Below, one piece after another: positions 1-10,379 of a stretch of 64,000 nt of DNA. Every line of letters begins with the position of its first letter. Positions within the stretch are counted from its first letter, which is position 1. The position numbers and the translations under genes were made by a program. Source of the DNA: Phlebopus portentosus (taxonomy: Eukaryota > Basidiomycota > Agaricomycetes > Boletales > Boletinellaceae); the NCBI GenBank assembly GCA_037892935.1, contig JAYXKI010000002.1, positions 1,674,001 through 1,738,000 on the forward strand, written 5' to 3'. The notes below the pieces were generated by a model. That model saw only the letters and a list, made by a program, of their open reading frames with translations, searched no databases and was not told the DNA's origin.

Positions 1-836
1 CCACAATGCTTCATTAACATAGGCTTGTTGGTCAGACAGCCTTTGCACATTGGTAAGTCGCTCCTTCTGCCTCTCTAGCTCTGTATTCAGCTTGAGAATG
101 CTAGAACTGATAGACCTAGTCTTCCTTTCAGATACATTCTCTTTCTTTTCTTCATGTATTTATGCCAAACATGCATTTCGACTCTGCTCGAGTACCTTCA
201 ACTTTCATTTGGAAATAGTCTTCTGGAGAGGCATCTACACATCAAAATAACCCATGTAAGTTGCAAGTTTGCTTTATAAATATAGATACTGACTGTAACT
301 GACAGATTCTCTGTCAATCTTTGATTTAATGTTAATGTATGAGACATTTTGTTTTTTTTGCTGGGCATGTCGATCAATTCAACCATGCTTCTCAAATGTT
401 ATGTGTTCATTTCTTTCCTTATTGTAATGCATACATAAGCTCCCCCGACTTCTTTAATGCAAAAACAGTTCAGCACTGTATTTATGGTATTAAGTGCAAG
501 AATGATAGATTATATGTGAATGTTCAAAATGGTCAGAAAATATATGCTGAAATTTGCTTATCATTTGAAATATTTCGAAATTTGTGTATAATGCACTTCC
601 TGCTTTTCTGTTTCTTGACAGAAAACAAATATTTTTTGACTAAAACAGAGATTTGATACTTATATACAGTATCTACAATTTTTTTTTGCTGAAAATGCCC
701 TGTGGAGTGAGCCTTTATGCGTCGAATAACACTTTAAAAACCCGGGAACTAAGCGAGCTCACGTCGATCACTGGCACAACGCGGCTACACCGTGGGAGTC
801 CTTGAACGAACCATTCGCATTGCCGATCACCACTTA
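1..836. other. No recognisable gene
   Basis: Low-GC sequence with only short open frames, none with a recognisable motif or codon pattern. From about 740 to 830 the base composition becomes more GC-rich, but no reading frame there is long enough to judge. It ends at the TA duplicated by the MITE at 837. Confidence 0.5.
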
Positions 837-1921
837 CAGCTAATTGCAAAATTGTTGGCAATCATGTGATTTCATCACTTTTCATGTCACAAGAGCCTCA
901 AAACACAAATAAAATTATATCTCACCCAAAACTCAATGGTTTCACATCATCTAAGTTGCTAAATTTATATTTTCAAAAGTGCTTTCTTTTAGAAATAAAG
1001 ATTGAGAAAATAGAGCAAAAAATGACCCCAAAATAGCGAAAATATTGTTTTTTACCTCTTCTTTGCATATACATTTTTTTTCTGTACTCCCTGCTGGTCC
1101 AGCACCTCCCCAAAGCTGTCCAAAATGATAACATGATTATACTATGAATTTACAGTCTTAATTTGAGTTGAATTGTGTACCAGAATGTACTGCTTTGAGG
1201 CATGCCTGAATCACTCAAAACTTATCATTCCCCCCTAGCCTCCCAAGCTCCAGAAAAAATTCTTACAGGTCAGATTCATGCATGTAAATTCACTATAGAT
1301 TAAATACATAAGCTTTGAGCACCACCTGTTGCTGTAGGATCCACTGGGGAGCTGTGCTGAACAAGTGGTTCTGGTTGTATGCACCATTCTAGACAGCATT
1401 TTCTCAGCTCACCAGTGCAAGCTGAGACCCTAGCTAATATATAAACCTAGTCTATTACATCTGAAATAAATTTACATGTATGAATCTGACCTGTAAGAAT
1501 TTTTTCTGGTGCTTGGGAGGCTAGGAGGAAATAATAAGTTTTGAGTAATTCAGGCATGCCTCAAAGCAGCACATTCTGGTACACAATTCAACTCAAATTC
1601 AGACTGTAAATTCATAGTATAATCATGTTATCATTTTGGACAGCTTTGGGGAGGTGCTGGACCAGCAGGGATCACAGAAAAAAAATGTATATGCAAAGAA
1701 GAGGCAAAAAACAATATTTTCGCTATTTTGGGGTCATTTTTTACCTATTCTCTCAATTTTTGTTTCTAAATGAAAGCCCTTTTGAAAATATGAATTTAGC
1801 AACTTAGATGATGTGAAACCATTGAGTTTTGGGTGAGATATGATTTTATCTGTGTTTTGAGGTACTTGTGACATGAAAAGTGGTGAAATCACATGATTGC
1901 CAACAATTTTGCAACTAGCTG
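837..1921. mobile_element. MITE family A, copy 1 (Tc1-type ends)
   Basis: A 1,085-bp non-coding element flanked by TA on both sides (835-836 and 1922-1923). It starts CAGCTAATTGCAAAATTG and ends with the inverse (CAATTTTGCAACTAGCTG). The inverted repeats reach far inward, roughly 450 bp per arm, around a unique centre near 1320-1440. The terminal sequence matches the left end of the Tc1-like element at 2024, so this is probably a non-autonomous relative moved by that transposase. Short open frames inside are not conserved between copies. Confidence 0.85.
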
Positions 1922-3726
1922 TATATCATCATCCATTTATTTTATCATTCCATTCCTTGCATTACCAATTCCTTTTTACTAATCCCATCCAATCTGTCAT
2001 GGCTTATTCATCTTTAGTTACTACAGCTAATTGCAAAATTGTTGGCAATTTGGAAAATCACGTGTATTTTTGATGCAAAGTGCATCCTGGATGAGCAAAA
2101 AAAAAACAAAATAGCAAATATCTCAGTCAATACAGCACATAAAAATCTGATATAACCATGTAAAAAACCTGCTTAAAAATGCGCTCCAGTACATATAAAA
2201 ATGTCTGGGTTTTGTTGAGTATGTACTTTGCTACTAAAAAGATAGCATCATAGTGCTAAATCCTTGTCATGCCCTCTGTTCAGTGTAAAAATCATAGCTT
2301 GCCCAATGTCATCCGGAAAAATCTGATTCAAGTTTGATAAATTGGGCCAGCCCAGTGGGCATCTGTACGCAACTCCTCGAGGCTCCCTGACATGATTATG
2401 GTAGTGAAACTGGATAGTTTGTTGTCACTCCTGCTTGCAGAACTCTCCCCTACTTCATTGCATCTGTCATAACTCATGCATTCGGACACCAAAAAATCTG
2501 ATTGTTTCTGCTAAAAAGACAGCAGCATAGGCACTTTTAGCCAAGACAGTAGCTGAGCTGAGTTAGGCTTAGGTGTGGCTACATTACATGTACTATCTAC
2601 TAATCAGACTTGAAACCACCTCGGTGACCATCCTCTGCTGAAATGTCACCCAAAATCATATCTGGGCGAGGGCGAACAAGGTCAGCTCAGCTACCATACA
2701 CTCCTGCTACAACCAAACTGAGCGTGCCCACCAGGGCTGCAGAAACATCTCTCAGAGAAACACAAGTGTATGCACACAACGGTAGTCTTTCATATGCAGT
2801 ATCTCCCTGCACAGCAGCTCTCATCACTTGTCCACAGTTCCCTCCTCATCCTCACCAATCCCTCATCACCCACAGGCATGAGGGAACCCCCAGTTGCTGG
2901 GGACGGACCATCATGAGAGACAAGGCACCACGGCAAAGAGATAGGAGCAGCGACACATGTGAGGATGAAGGGTTAACTCACGTGTCGAGTCGTCACTTGA
3001 TCTTGAGCCATCACCATCTTCACAGTCACCATCTCTACAGCTTATGTTGAGCATTCATTCATGCAACCCCGGCGACATGGCAGATGGCTGTCCAACGATT
3101 TACGGGAATGCATCATCACTATGAACAAGAAACTTAGTGCCTCTCAGATCGCAGCCTTGACCGACACACCCAAGACAACAGTTTTCCGGATAATACGAGA
3201 GTTCAAGCGCAACGGGACTGTTGCTGCGTATGAACTTGGTTTTTGTGGAAGGCCTCGAGTGCTTGATTATATCCACACCGAGGTATGCACATGTTGAAAC
3301 CTGTCCTGGTAGCTGTTGGTTCACACTACGTAGTTCCTTTTCGGGTCACTAAGCAATCTCAATGACCGTTACATTGACGAGTTAAGGCTACTGCTCCAGG
3401 AAAGATAGGAGAAGGAGGCTTCGGATGCGACTATATGCAGGTCCTTGCTGCGCGCCAGTTTCACACTTAAGAAGGTGGCTGTCTCTGTTGCTTTGCTTCC
3501 CCATGCAGTCCACGCAAACTGAAATCGTCATGGTCTAGTTATTGAAAAGGGCTCTCGAGTGGAATGAAACTCTACATGCACAGTACGTTGCACGTATCGC
3601 CTCTCAGTACACAGTGGAACAGCTAGTATTTGTCGATGAGAGTGCTTGCGATCAGCGGGCTTTTCTTTGCAATACTGCTTGGGCCCTTGAGGGTCGCTGT
3701 GCATGTTGCAAGCAGTTTTTCAATAG

Positions 3727-4184
3727 TGTAAGGACTCGAACATTTTCCTTTTCTTTTCTGACGTCATCATTTATTTTAATATTCTTTTTCTTTTCTTTTA
3801 TTTTTCTTATGCGCTTATTCATCCTTTTGCCGGAACATTCCACAATGTTCTATCACGCTCACTAATCATCCTATTCCTTGTCATGTGACTTCCCATTAGG
3901 GTAGACCTTTCCCGCGCCCAAAGTCTATATAAGTAGATAGTTTGACTCTTTCGTTCCTTGTCTTTCTATTCTACTTACCTTCACTGCGACCTAGGTATCT
4001 ACTCTTGTATTATTAGTTTGCTGAATTCTACTTACCTTCACTGCGACCTAGCGTTCGACGGTCTGGACTTAAGCCTCGTCTTAGCTGTCTTGACCTGAGC
4101 GACGTGTTTGGGATTATCTCATTCACGCTTGTTTGTTGTTGTGTTGGCCTGCCTCGACTCAGTCCCTGAGCCGTCCGCCTAACA
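3727..4184 (+). repeat. 5' LTR of gypsy-1
   Basis: 458 bp, TG...CA ends, starting TGTAAGGACTCG. TATATAA at 3926-3932 lies 34 bp before the proposed transcript start at 3960. An internal direct repeat (TTCTACTTACCTTCACTGCG near 3969 and 4025) follows the start region; it is kept in the other LTRs of the family. Confidence 0.95.
3926..3970 (+). promoter_or_regulatory. Core promoter and proposed RNA 5' end of gypsy-1
   Basis: TATATAA at 3926-3932 is followed, at usual start-site distance, by GTCTTTCTATT at 3960-3970. These 11 bases are the exact complement of the PBS at 4186-4196. If transcription starts at 3960, the RNA 5' end can fold back and prime. Gypsy-2 has the same arrangement (26449-26455 and 26483-26493). 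The start site is inferred. Confidence 0.65.
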
Positions 4185-4185
4185 T

Positions 4186-4196
4186 AATAGAAAGAC
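4186..4196 (+). other. Self-priming primer-binding site
   Basis: AATAGAAAGAC begins one base after the 5' LTR end. It does not begin with TGG as most tRNA-primed sites do. It is perfectly complementary over 11 bases to 3960-3970 of the LTR, and the complementarity stops on both sides, as described for Tf1 of fission yeast, where the mRNA 5' end is the primer. It is conserved in gypsy-2 (26668-26678) and in the fossil LTR (36306-36316). Confidence 0.7.
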
Positions 4197-4528
4197 CTAC
4201 CTCTGGCTCACGCCCGATTCCGTTGTCGTCGAGCGCTCGCCTGCGACGTGTCCCCTGAAGTATATCTTCGAAGGACGACATCAAACGAAACCCGGTTCCT
4301 ACCGTGCAGACAACAAACCCCTATCTTGCCCGTCGAAGTCCGATTGACTCCGACGTGACCCGATAGTACCCGAAGTATCAACCAATCACATCACCGTGGC
4401 GCTCCGAATCACCCTTCTCTGGAACTCCCATCAAACCTTCTCGTGGGTAACGCATAGAGTCCAGTCGTCGACAAGTATCTCCTTCATTATCTACCTCGGA
4501 GCCTTTCGTTTAGTCATCAATTTCAAAG

Positions 4529-6055
4529 ACGAGCCGGTTATCCGAAGTCGGTCCCGCCCGAACAGCATCCCGATCCCCGTTCCACCCCCAGCCTATCAAG
4601 GTGGAGCTAACTGACGAGCAACGAGCGGCCCTCCCTGCGAACTCTAGGTGGAGCGCCTCGCGGGGACATTATATCGTCAAAGCAGGAAATCAAGTCTTCG
4701 GCGCCTGGTGGGACGAGACTGCCAAGAGGTGGTACTCCCAGAGGGAAGGAAGGTCCATCCACTGGAGAGTGAAACAAGAAGACGACGTAGACGAGCCCTC
4801 ACCTCCTACTCCGACGCAACCAACGGCCCCCTTACCAGAACCATCGGGTTCGACCACCCAAGCGTTGGCCCCCACTGTCGAGCCTTCTCCGGCGTTTGGA
4901 AAGTTCCGAGAACCAGCACCGCTTATACCGAGTGAAGAAGACGAAGAAGAAGAAGAAGAACACGAGATGTCGTTATCAAAGGAAGCGATGACTGATCTCG
5001 CGACGGCGGTCGCACTAGCACTCCAAGCTGCAGGCGAAGGTGCGAACCAAGGATCAAAGGTGTCGAAGAAGGTCCACGTCGCCAAACCAAGAGACTTCGA
5101 TGGTGAACACGATTATGTGGACTTCAAGCGAGAGCTGCGCCTCTACATCTACGCATCTGAGTCAGAGTTCAGGACGAACAAGAGTAAGATTATGTTCGCC
5201 CTGTCGTACATGAAGAGTGGTGCTGCGGCTCGCTGGGCAGAGAGTTACACCAGTGGAGCAGTCGATGCAGACGGCAACCTGACGTTCACAGACGCCTGGG
5301 ACGCCTTCTTAAAGAAGCTGGACACTTCGTTCGATGACCCTGCCAGATCCCAAAAGGCCTTCGAACGACTAGATGCAATGTACCAAGGAGACCTCAACGC
5401 CGACGAGTTTTTCAACAAGTTTGACATTTGTCGAGTGGATGCTGGCCTAGCAACAGAGGCACACGACGAATGGTTGATGAGTCGCCTGAAGAGGGCGCTA
5501 AACCCGAAGGTTGTGGAAGGGGTCATGAGACTGCCCAATGAACCGACGTCGTATGAAGAGTTCAAGAGAGCCGCCGTCAAGGTCGACAGGGTCGAGCGCC
5601 AAATCAGGGACCTGATGGCTGAACGTCGAAGGAAGACAATTAGTTCAACAGCGATGAAACCAGCTCCGACACCACCAATGAGACGTTTTATGCCGCCTCA
5701 ACAAGCAGCCCGTCCTTTCATACCCCCCGCTCAAGATCGTCGTGATTCTACAGGAGTAACGTATGGAGGCTTAGGACAACCCATGGAAGTGATGATGAAC
5801 CAGGCGCATCGTACACGTACTTGTTACAAGTGCGGTCAGGTGGGCCATTACATCAGGGAATGCCCGCGAGGTCATGAAGCAATACGTGCCATCATCGCAG
5901 CCTTCATCCCAGCAGACAGAAAGGCGCTCTTCGAGGAACTCGGCCAAGCAAAGGAATCCTCCTTCGAAGAGGACGACGACGTCGATGTACGAGCGGTACC
6001 CGCTGAGCTGGAAGAACTCATAGAAGGCGAGGGTTTTCCAGAAGACCAGGCGTAG
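4529..6055 (+). CDS. gag: Gag of gypsy-1
   Basis: Structural protein of the retrotransposon particle. The frame is open from the stop at 4511. Residues after about 4600 match gypsy-2 Gag. A capsid-like retrotrans_gag region is encoded around 5095-5620, and a zinc knuckle CX2CX4HX4C (CYKCGQVGHYIREC) around 5822-5863 near the C-terminus. An acidic Glu stretch is encoded near 4930-4965. Start: gypsy-2 has ATG at 26992, but here the same codon is ACG (4529-4531), and the first in-frame ATG is only near 4967, inside the protein. So either the start was lost, or a non-AUG codon is used. Stop TAG at 6053-6055 lies after the frameshift site. Confidence 0.85.
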   Translation, partial: TSRLSEVGPARTASRSPFHPQPIKVELTDEQRAALPANSRWSASRGHYIVKAGNQVFGAWWDETAKRWYSQREGRSIHWRVKQEDDVDEPSPPTPTQPTAPLPEPSGSTTQALAPTVEPSPAFGKFREPAPLIPSEEDEEEEEEHEMSLSKEAMTDLATAVALALQAAGEGANQGSKVSKKVHVAKPRDFDGEHDYVDFKRELRLYIYASESEFRTNKSKIMFALSYMKSGAAARWAESYTSGAVDADGNLTFTDAWDAFLKKLDTSFDDPARSQKAFERLDAMYQGDLNADEFFNKFDICRVDAGLATEAHDEWLMSRLKRALNPKVVEGVMRLPNEPTSYEEFKRAAVKVDRVERQIRDLMAERRRKTISSTAMKPAPTPPMRRFMPPQQAARPFIPPAQDRRDSTGVTYGGLGQPMEVMMNQAHRTRTCYKCGQVGHYIRECPRGHEAIRAIIAAFIPADRKALFEELGQAKESSFEEDDDVDVRAVPAELEELIEGEGFPEDQA

Positions 6056-6073
6056 ACGTCGGAACGACTGGTC
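6031..6073 (+). promoter_or_regulatory. Proposed -1 ribosomal frameshift signal (gag to pol)
   Basis: GGGTTTT at 6031-6037 fits X XXY YYZ in the gag frame (..G GGT TTT). After a six-base spacer, GACCAG (6044-6049) can pair with CTGGTC (6068-6073). A -1 slip leads into the pol frame, which is open from 6007 and has no ATG before 6648. The heptamer is kept in gypsy-2 (28491-28497). Function is inferred from pattern only. Confidence 0.65.
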
Positions 6074-9000
6074 GGTCTCCTAAAGGACTCTTTTCGTTGG
6101 ACTCGTTAAAATATAATCGTCCTGTTGTACAATATCAAGATGCGAATACCAGTGACGGTTTCATCCTTCGAAAGATCCTTACCGACGTACTGCCAGATGA
6201 ATCTGAAGATGACAATGATGACTTCGAAGTCTATGAAGATTTATTTGTCAGAAGAACAGATGCGCAAGCAGGCGAATTGAGAGAGGAAGAGCGGAATCAA
6301 ACCGCTATAAAAAATGAGGTTGTGGCGGAAGCACCTTACCGTGAGAACGTTGTTGCTCAGGCGAACGTCACTGAAGCAGTGTGGGATATAGTAGGCAGAC
6401 GTGCGGCTGAGGTATGGCGCGAGGGCATTGTGGACGCAGATCAGTTCGTGCGACGGGCGGGAGGAAAGGAGTTAGACGCCTTCGTTAGCATCGTACACCC
6501 AAAGGTAGCAGGTGATGACGAAGTAGACTTGTCGAACCCCCTACTCGAAGAGGAAAACTTCATTGATGCTCATGCACTGATCGACTCAGGGTGCACGGGC
6601 TCATGCATCGATGAAGGTTTTGTCAAACGGTATGGTTTCCCCACCTAAAGGTACATTCGGCCTAGACCAGTCTTCAATGCTGACGGAACAAGCAACGAGG
6701 CTGGATTGATCAAGGAATACGTAGTCGTACGAATGTTCTTTGGGAAACACGAGGAAGAGATTCGACTGGCAGTGACATCCTTAGCGTCAAGCAACATCTT
6801 CCTCGGACATGACTGGTTGACGAAGCATAATCCTGAGATTGATTGGAGGTTAGGAACAGTTAAGTTCACCCGTTGCCCTGATGAATGTGAGTCGCCACTG
6901 TCGAGCGAGGAGATAGATGAAGAGTTTGTGAGGAACGTGCGGATGAAGGAAGCAGCAAAATGGCCACCCTACCTGGAGGAATACGCCGACGTCTTTAGTG
7001 AGGAATCGTTCGAACGCTTACCAAACCACCGAACGTGGGACCACGCTATTGACCTGAAACCGGATTTCAAACCCAGTGACTGCAAGGTTTACCCGTTATC
7101 GCCAAAAGAACAAGAAGCGATGAGGGAGTTCATTGAGGAAAACCTAGCGTCAGGACGTATCCGACAGTCGAAGTCTCCAATGGCGTCACCATTCTTCTTT
7201 ATCAAGAAAGAGGATGGGAGCTTACGAGCAATCCAAGACTATCGAAAGCTCAATGAAGGAACGATCAAGAACAAATACCCATTGCCACTGATAAATGAGC
7301 TCATCGACAAGGTTAAGGATGCAAGGTACATCACGAAGCTCGACGTTTGTTGGGGATACTACAACATCCGGATTCGCGAGGGAGACGAGTGGAAGGCAGC
7401 GTTCCGGACAAATCTAGGCTTATTTGAACCTACAGTCATGTTCTTCGGCTTGTGTAATGCGCCAGCGACGTTCCAAGGCTTTATGAATGACATCTTTCGG
7501 GAGCTAATTCATGAGGGTATTGTCATCATTTACCTCGATGACATTCTCATCTTCTCGAATGATCTGGAAGAACACCGCAGACGCACCAAACGAGTCTTTG
7601 AGATCCTTCGCCAAAACGGACTTTTCCTAAAGCCGCAGAAGTGCGAGTTCGAAGTTGATACAGTCAAGTACCTCGGGCACATTATTGGCAATGGCGAAGT
7701 TCGAATGGATCCCAAGAAGACGGCGGCAGTACAGGACTGGCCAGTTCCAAGGAACGTCCACGAACTGCAACAATTCCTGGGATTAGGAAATTGGTTGCGA
7801 CGTTTTGTTAAGGATTACAGTTCGGTCGTCAAACCCTTGACTACCCTAACGGGTAAGGTGGAATGGAAATGGGGCGAAGATGAGCAGGCAGCATTTGAGG
7901 AATTGAAGCGTCGTTTGAGTAGTCCTCCCGTGTTAGCGATACCCAACAACGAGGACCCTTTCCGTGTAGAAGCAGATGCGTCGGACTTTGCGACTGGTGG
8001 AGTCCTTCTCCAGAAACAAGACGGTAAATGGAAGGTGATCGCTTATCGGTCGTCAACATTCCTAGAGGCAGAGCGAAACTATGAGATTTACGACAAGGAA
8101 ATGCTCGCCATCGTTCAAGCCCTAAAGGAATGGCGACAATATCTCCAGGGAGCTAACCAACCTTTTGAGGTATGGACAGACCATGCAAATCTAACGTACT
8201 TCCGATCGCCGCAGAAGTTAAATCGTCGACAAGCTCGTTGGCGACTCGATTTAGCTGAGTTCGATTTCACACTAGTCCATAAACCCGGAAAGACGTTGGG
8301 AAAAGCTGATCTGTTGTCACGCCGGGCGGATTATGACAAGGGCGAGCGCGATAATGAGAACGTGACTTTCATCAAGAAGGAATGGCTGGTTAGAGGAATG
8401 GTTCAGACGTCAAGAGAAGTACTCGTTGGAAAGGTCGTGGAAGCGCAGAGACAAGAAGACGAGGGAGTGAGGCCGAAGGACGTCGAGAAGAGAGGGGACA
8501 TGTGGAGAAAGGGCCGCCGACTATATGTACCAGCGAGCATCAGAGAGGACGTCATGAAGGAACACCATGACTCGACCCTGGCAGGACATCCAGGAGCAAC
8601 AAAGACGATCCAGCTGATAGCACGCAGATACTGGTGGCCGAGGATGAGTGCAGATGTGCGGGTGTACGTGCGGGGGTGTGATCGTTGTCAGCGGACGAAG
8701 GCTCTAAGGACAACGAGAGCAAAGGTTTTGCACCCTAATGAGGTGCCGGAGGCGCCATGGCAGATTGTCACGGTCGACCTAATCGGAGAGTTGCCAGAAT
8801 CGAATGGGTTCAATGCGATTTGCGTAGTGGTCGATCGCTTTAGCAAACAAATCCATGCAATTCCAACAACGACAAAGTTAACGGCGGAAGGCATGGCTAG
8901 GATCTACAGAGACCACGTCTTCCGATTACACGGACTACCACAGAAGATCATTCATGACCGAGGGGTGCAATTCGACGCAAAGATGATGAAGGAGTTGTAC

Positions 9001-9921
9001 AAGCTCCTCCACATTGAAGGCAACCCATCGACAGCGTATCACCCACAAACTGACGGACAGACAGAGCGGGTTAATCAGGAACTAGAACAATACCTGCGGC
9101 TATACGTCAACCATCGGCAGTCGGACTGGGCGGACTGGCTGGCTCTCGCAGAATTCGCATACAACAATCGTGAACATTCAGCGACGAAGCTATCTCCCTT
9201 CTTCGTCAATACGGGAATGCACCCCTTAGACTTCACGGGGGTTGGAACGGCATCATCGAACCTGTCAGCAGAAGAATTTGCCAAACATGTCAAGGAGGTG
9301 CACGAACTCGCTCAAGGTAACCTAACCCAAGCAAACGAAGACATGAAGCGTTTCTACGACCGTCATGCTGGGAAGTCCATTACCTATGAGGCAGGGCAGA
9401 AAGTCTTCTTAGATGGACGAAATATCAAGACGATCCGACCGACGAAGAAGATGGATGATAAATGGTTCGGTCCCTTCGAGGTAGTGGAAAAGGTTGGCGC
9501 AAGCGCATACAGACTCAAACTACCGAAGACCTGGAAGAAGGTCCATCCAGTTTTCAATGAGATCTTGCTCAAACCAGCCGTCCAACCGTCCTTTGAATCG
9601 CAGAAGAAACCACCTCCACCACCGCCAGTGATCATTGATGAGCAGGAAGAGTACGAGGTTGAAGAAATACTCGACTCGCGTCTGCATCGAGGCAAGCTCC
9701 AATTCCTGGTCAAGTGGGTTGGATATGAAGAAGCGACTTGGCAGCCAGAATCCGACGTCAAGGATAATGCGCAGGAGTCAATTCAAGAATTCTACCGCAA
9801 ACATCCTGGAGCTCCAAGGAAGTTAACGATACCTCGACAAAGCCTGCGAGCGCTGTACAAGTTCACGTCCTCAGAAGGCTTATGTGGTTGGTCGGGACGC
9901 CCAACCTTGAAGGGGGGGTGA
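6037..9921 (+). CDS. pol: Pol of gypsy-1 (protease-RT-RNaseH-integrase-chromodomain; one in-frame stop)
   Basis: Read in the -1 frame after the slip. Order: aspartic protease (ALIDSGCTG, Asp codon near 6582), reverse transcriptase with YLDD at 7531-7542, RNase H from about 7960 (VEADASDF), integrase with an HHCC zinc site (His pair near 8562, Cys pair near 8677-8690), catalytic Asp 8776, Asp 8956, Glu 9064 (DD35E) and a chromodomain at about 9650-9800 (QFLVKWVGYEEATW). The chromodomain would target chromatin. A TAA at 6646-6648 breaks the protease region; gypsy-2 has CAA there. In the RT, LDVCWGYY has Cys where gypsy-2 has Arg. The stop TGA abuts the polypurine tract and 3' LTR. Apart from these changes the frame is open throughout. 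Confidence 0.9.
9909..9921 (+). other. Polypurine tract of gypsy-1
   Basis: GAAGGGGGGGTGA directly precedes the 3' LTR; the last pol codons (Lys-Gly-Gly-stop) are part of it. It is the expected plus-strand priming site. Gypsy-2 has the equivalent at 32417-32429. Confidence 0.8.
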
Positions 9922-10379
9922 TGTAAGGACTCGAACATTTTCCTTTTCTTTTCTGATGTCATCATTTATTTTAATATTCTTTTTCTTTTCTTTTATTTTT
10001 CTTATGCGCTTATTCATCCTTTTGCCGGAACATTCCACAATGTTCTATCACGCTCACTAATCATCCTATTCCTTGTCATGTGACTTCCCATTAGGGTAGA
10101 CCTTTCCCGCGCCCAAAGTCTATATAAGTAGATAGTTTGACTCTTTCGTTCCTTGTCTTTCTATTCTACTTACCTTCACTGCGACCTAGGTATCTACTCT
10201 TGTATTATTAGTTTGCTGAATTCTACTTACCTTCACTGCGACCTAGCGTTCGACGGTCTGGACTTAAGCCTCGTCTTAGCTGTCTTGACCTGAGCGACGT
10301 GTTTGGGATTATCTCATTCACGCTTGTTTGTTGTTGTGTTGGCCTGCCTCGACTCAGTCCCTGAGCCGTCCGCCTAACA
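9922..10379 (+). repeat. 3' LTR of gypsy-1
   Basis: 458 bp, same ends as the 5' LTR, with one base difference seen (T at 9957 for C at 3762, a CpG-to-TpG change). Followed by the AATAG target duplication at 10380-10384. Confidence 0.95.

Larger units (their letters stand above)
3727..10379 (+). mobile_element. gypsy-1: Ty3/gypsy chromodomain LTR retrotransposon
   Basis: A 6,653-bp element with two 458-bp LTRs (TGTAAGG...CCTAACA) and a 5-bp target duplication AATAG at 3722-3726 and 10380-10384; the uninterrupted site is seen in Tc1 copy B. The order is LTR, self-priming PBS, gag, a -1 frameshift site, then pol (protease, reverse transcriptase, RNase H, integrase, chromodomain), polypurine tract and LTR. 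By eye the two LTRs differ at one base (C at 3762, T at 9957), so insertion is recent. Coding is nearly intact: one stop in the protease region and no ATG at the expected gag start. It belongs to the chromoviruses, with priming like the Tf1/sushi group. Confidence 0.95.

Noticed and set aside
1625..1807. 60-codon frames in the MITE A copies (also near 33974 and 34647)
   Set aside because: They occur in both arms because of the inverted repeat, vary among copies and have no motif.
1922..2023. Possible fossil gypsy LTR piece left of Tc1 copy A
   Set aside because: A few words (ACTAATC, TTATTTTA) resemble the LTR, but the match is too weak to call by eye.
2643..3050. 135-codon open frame in the Tc1 leader, copy A
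   Set aside because: The collinear sequence in copy B (about 32850-33175, minus strand) has an early stop, so the frame is not conserved.
4690..5580. Minus-strand frames across gag
   Set aside because: Shadows of the gag frame; the Ser-rich runs are the antisense of GAA/GAG codons.
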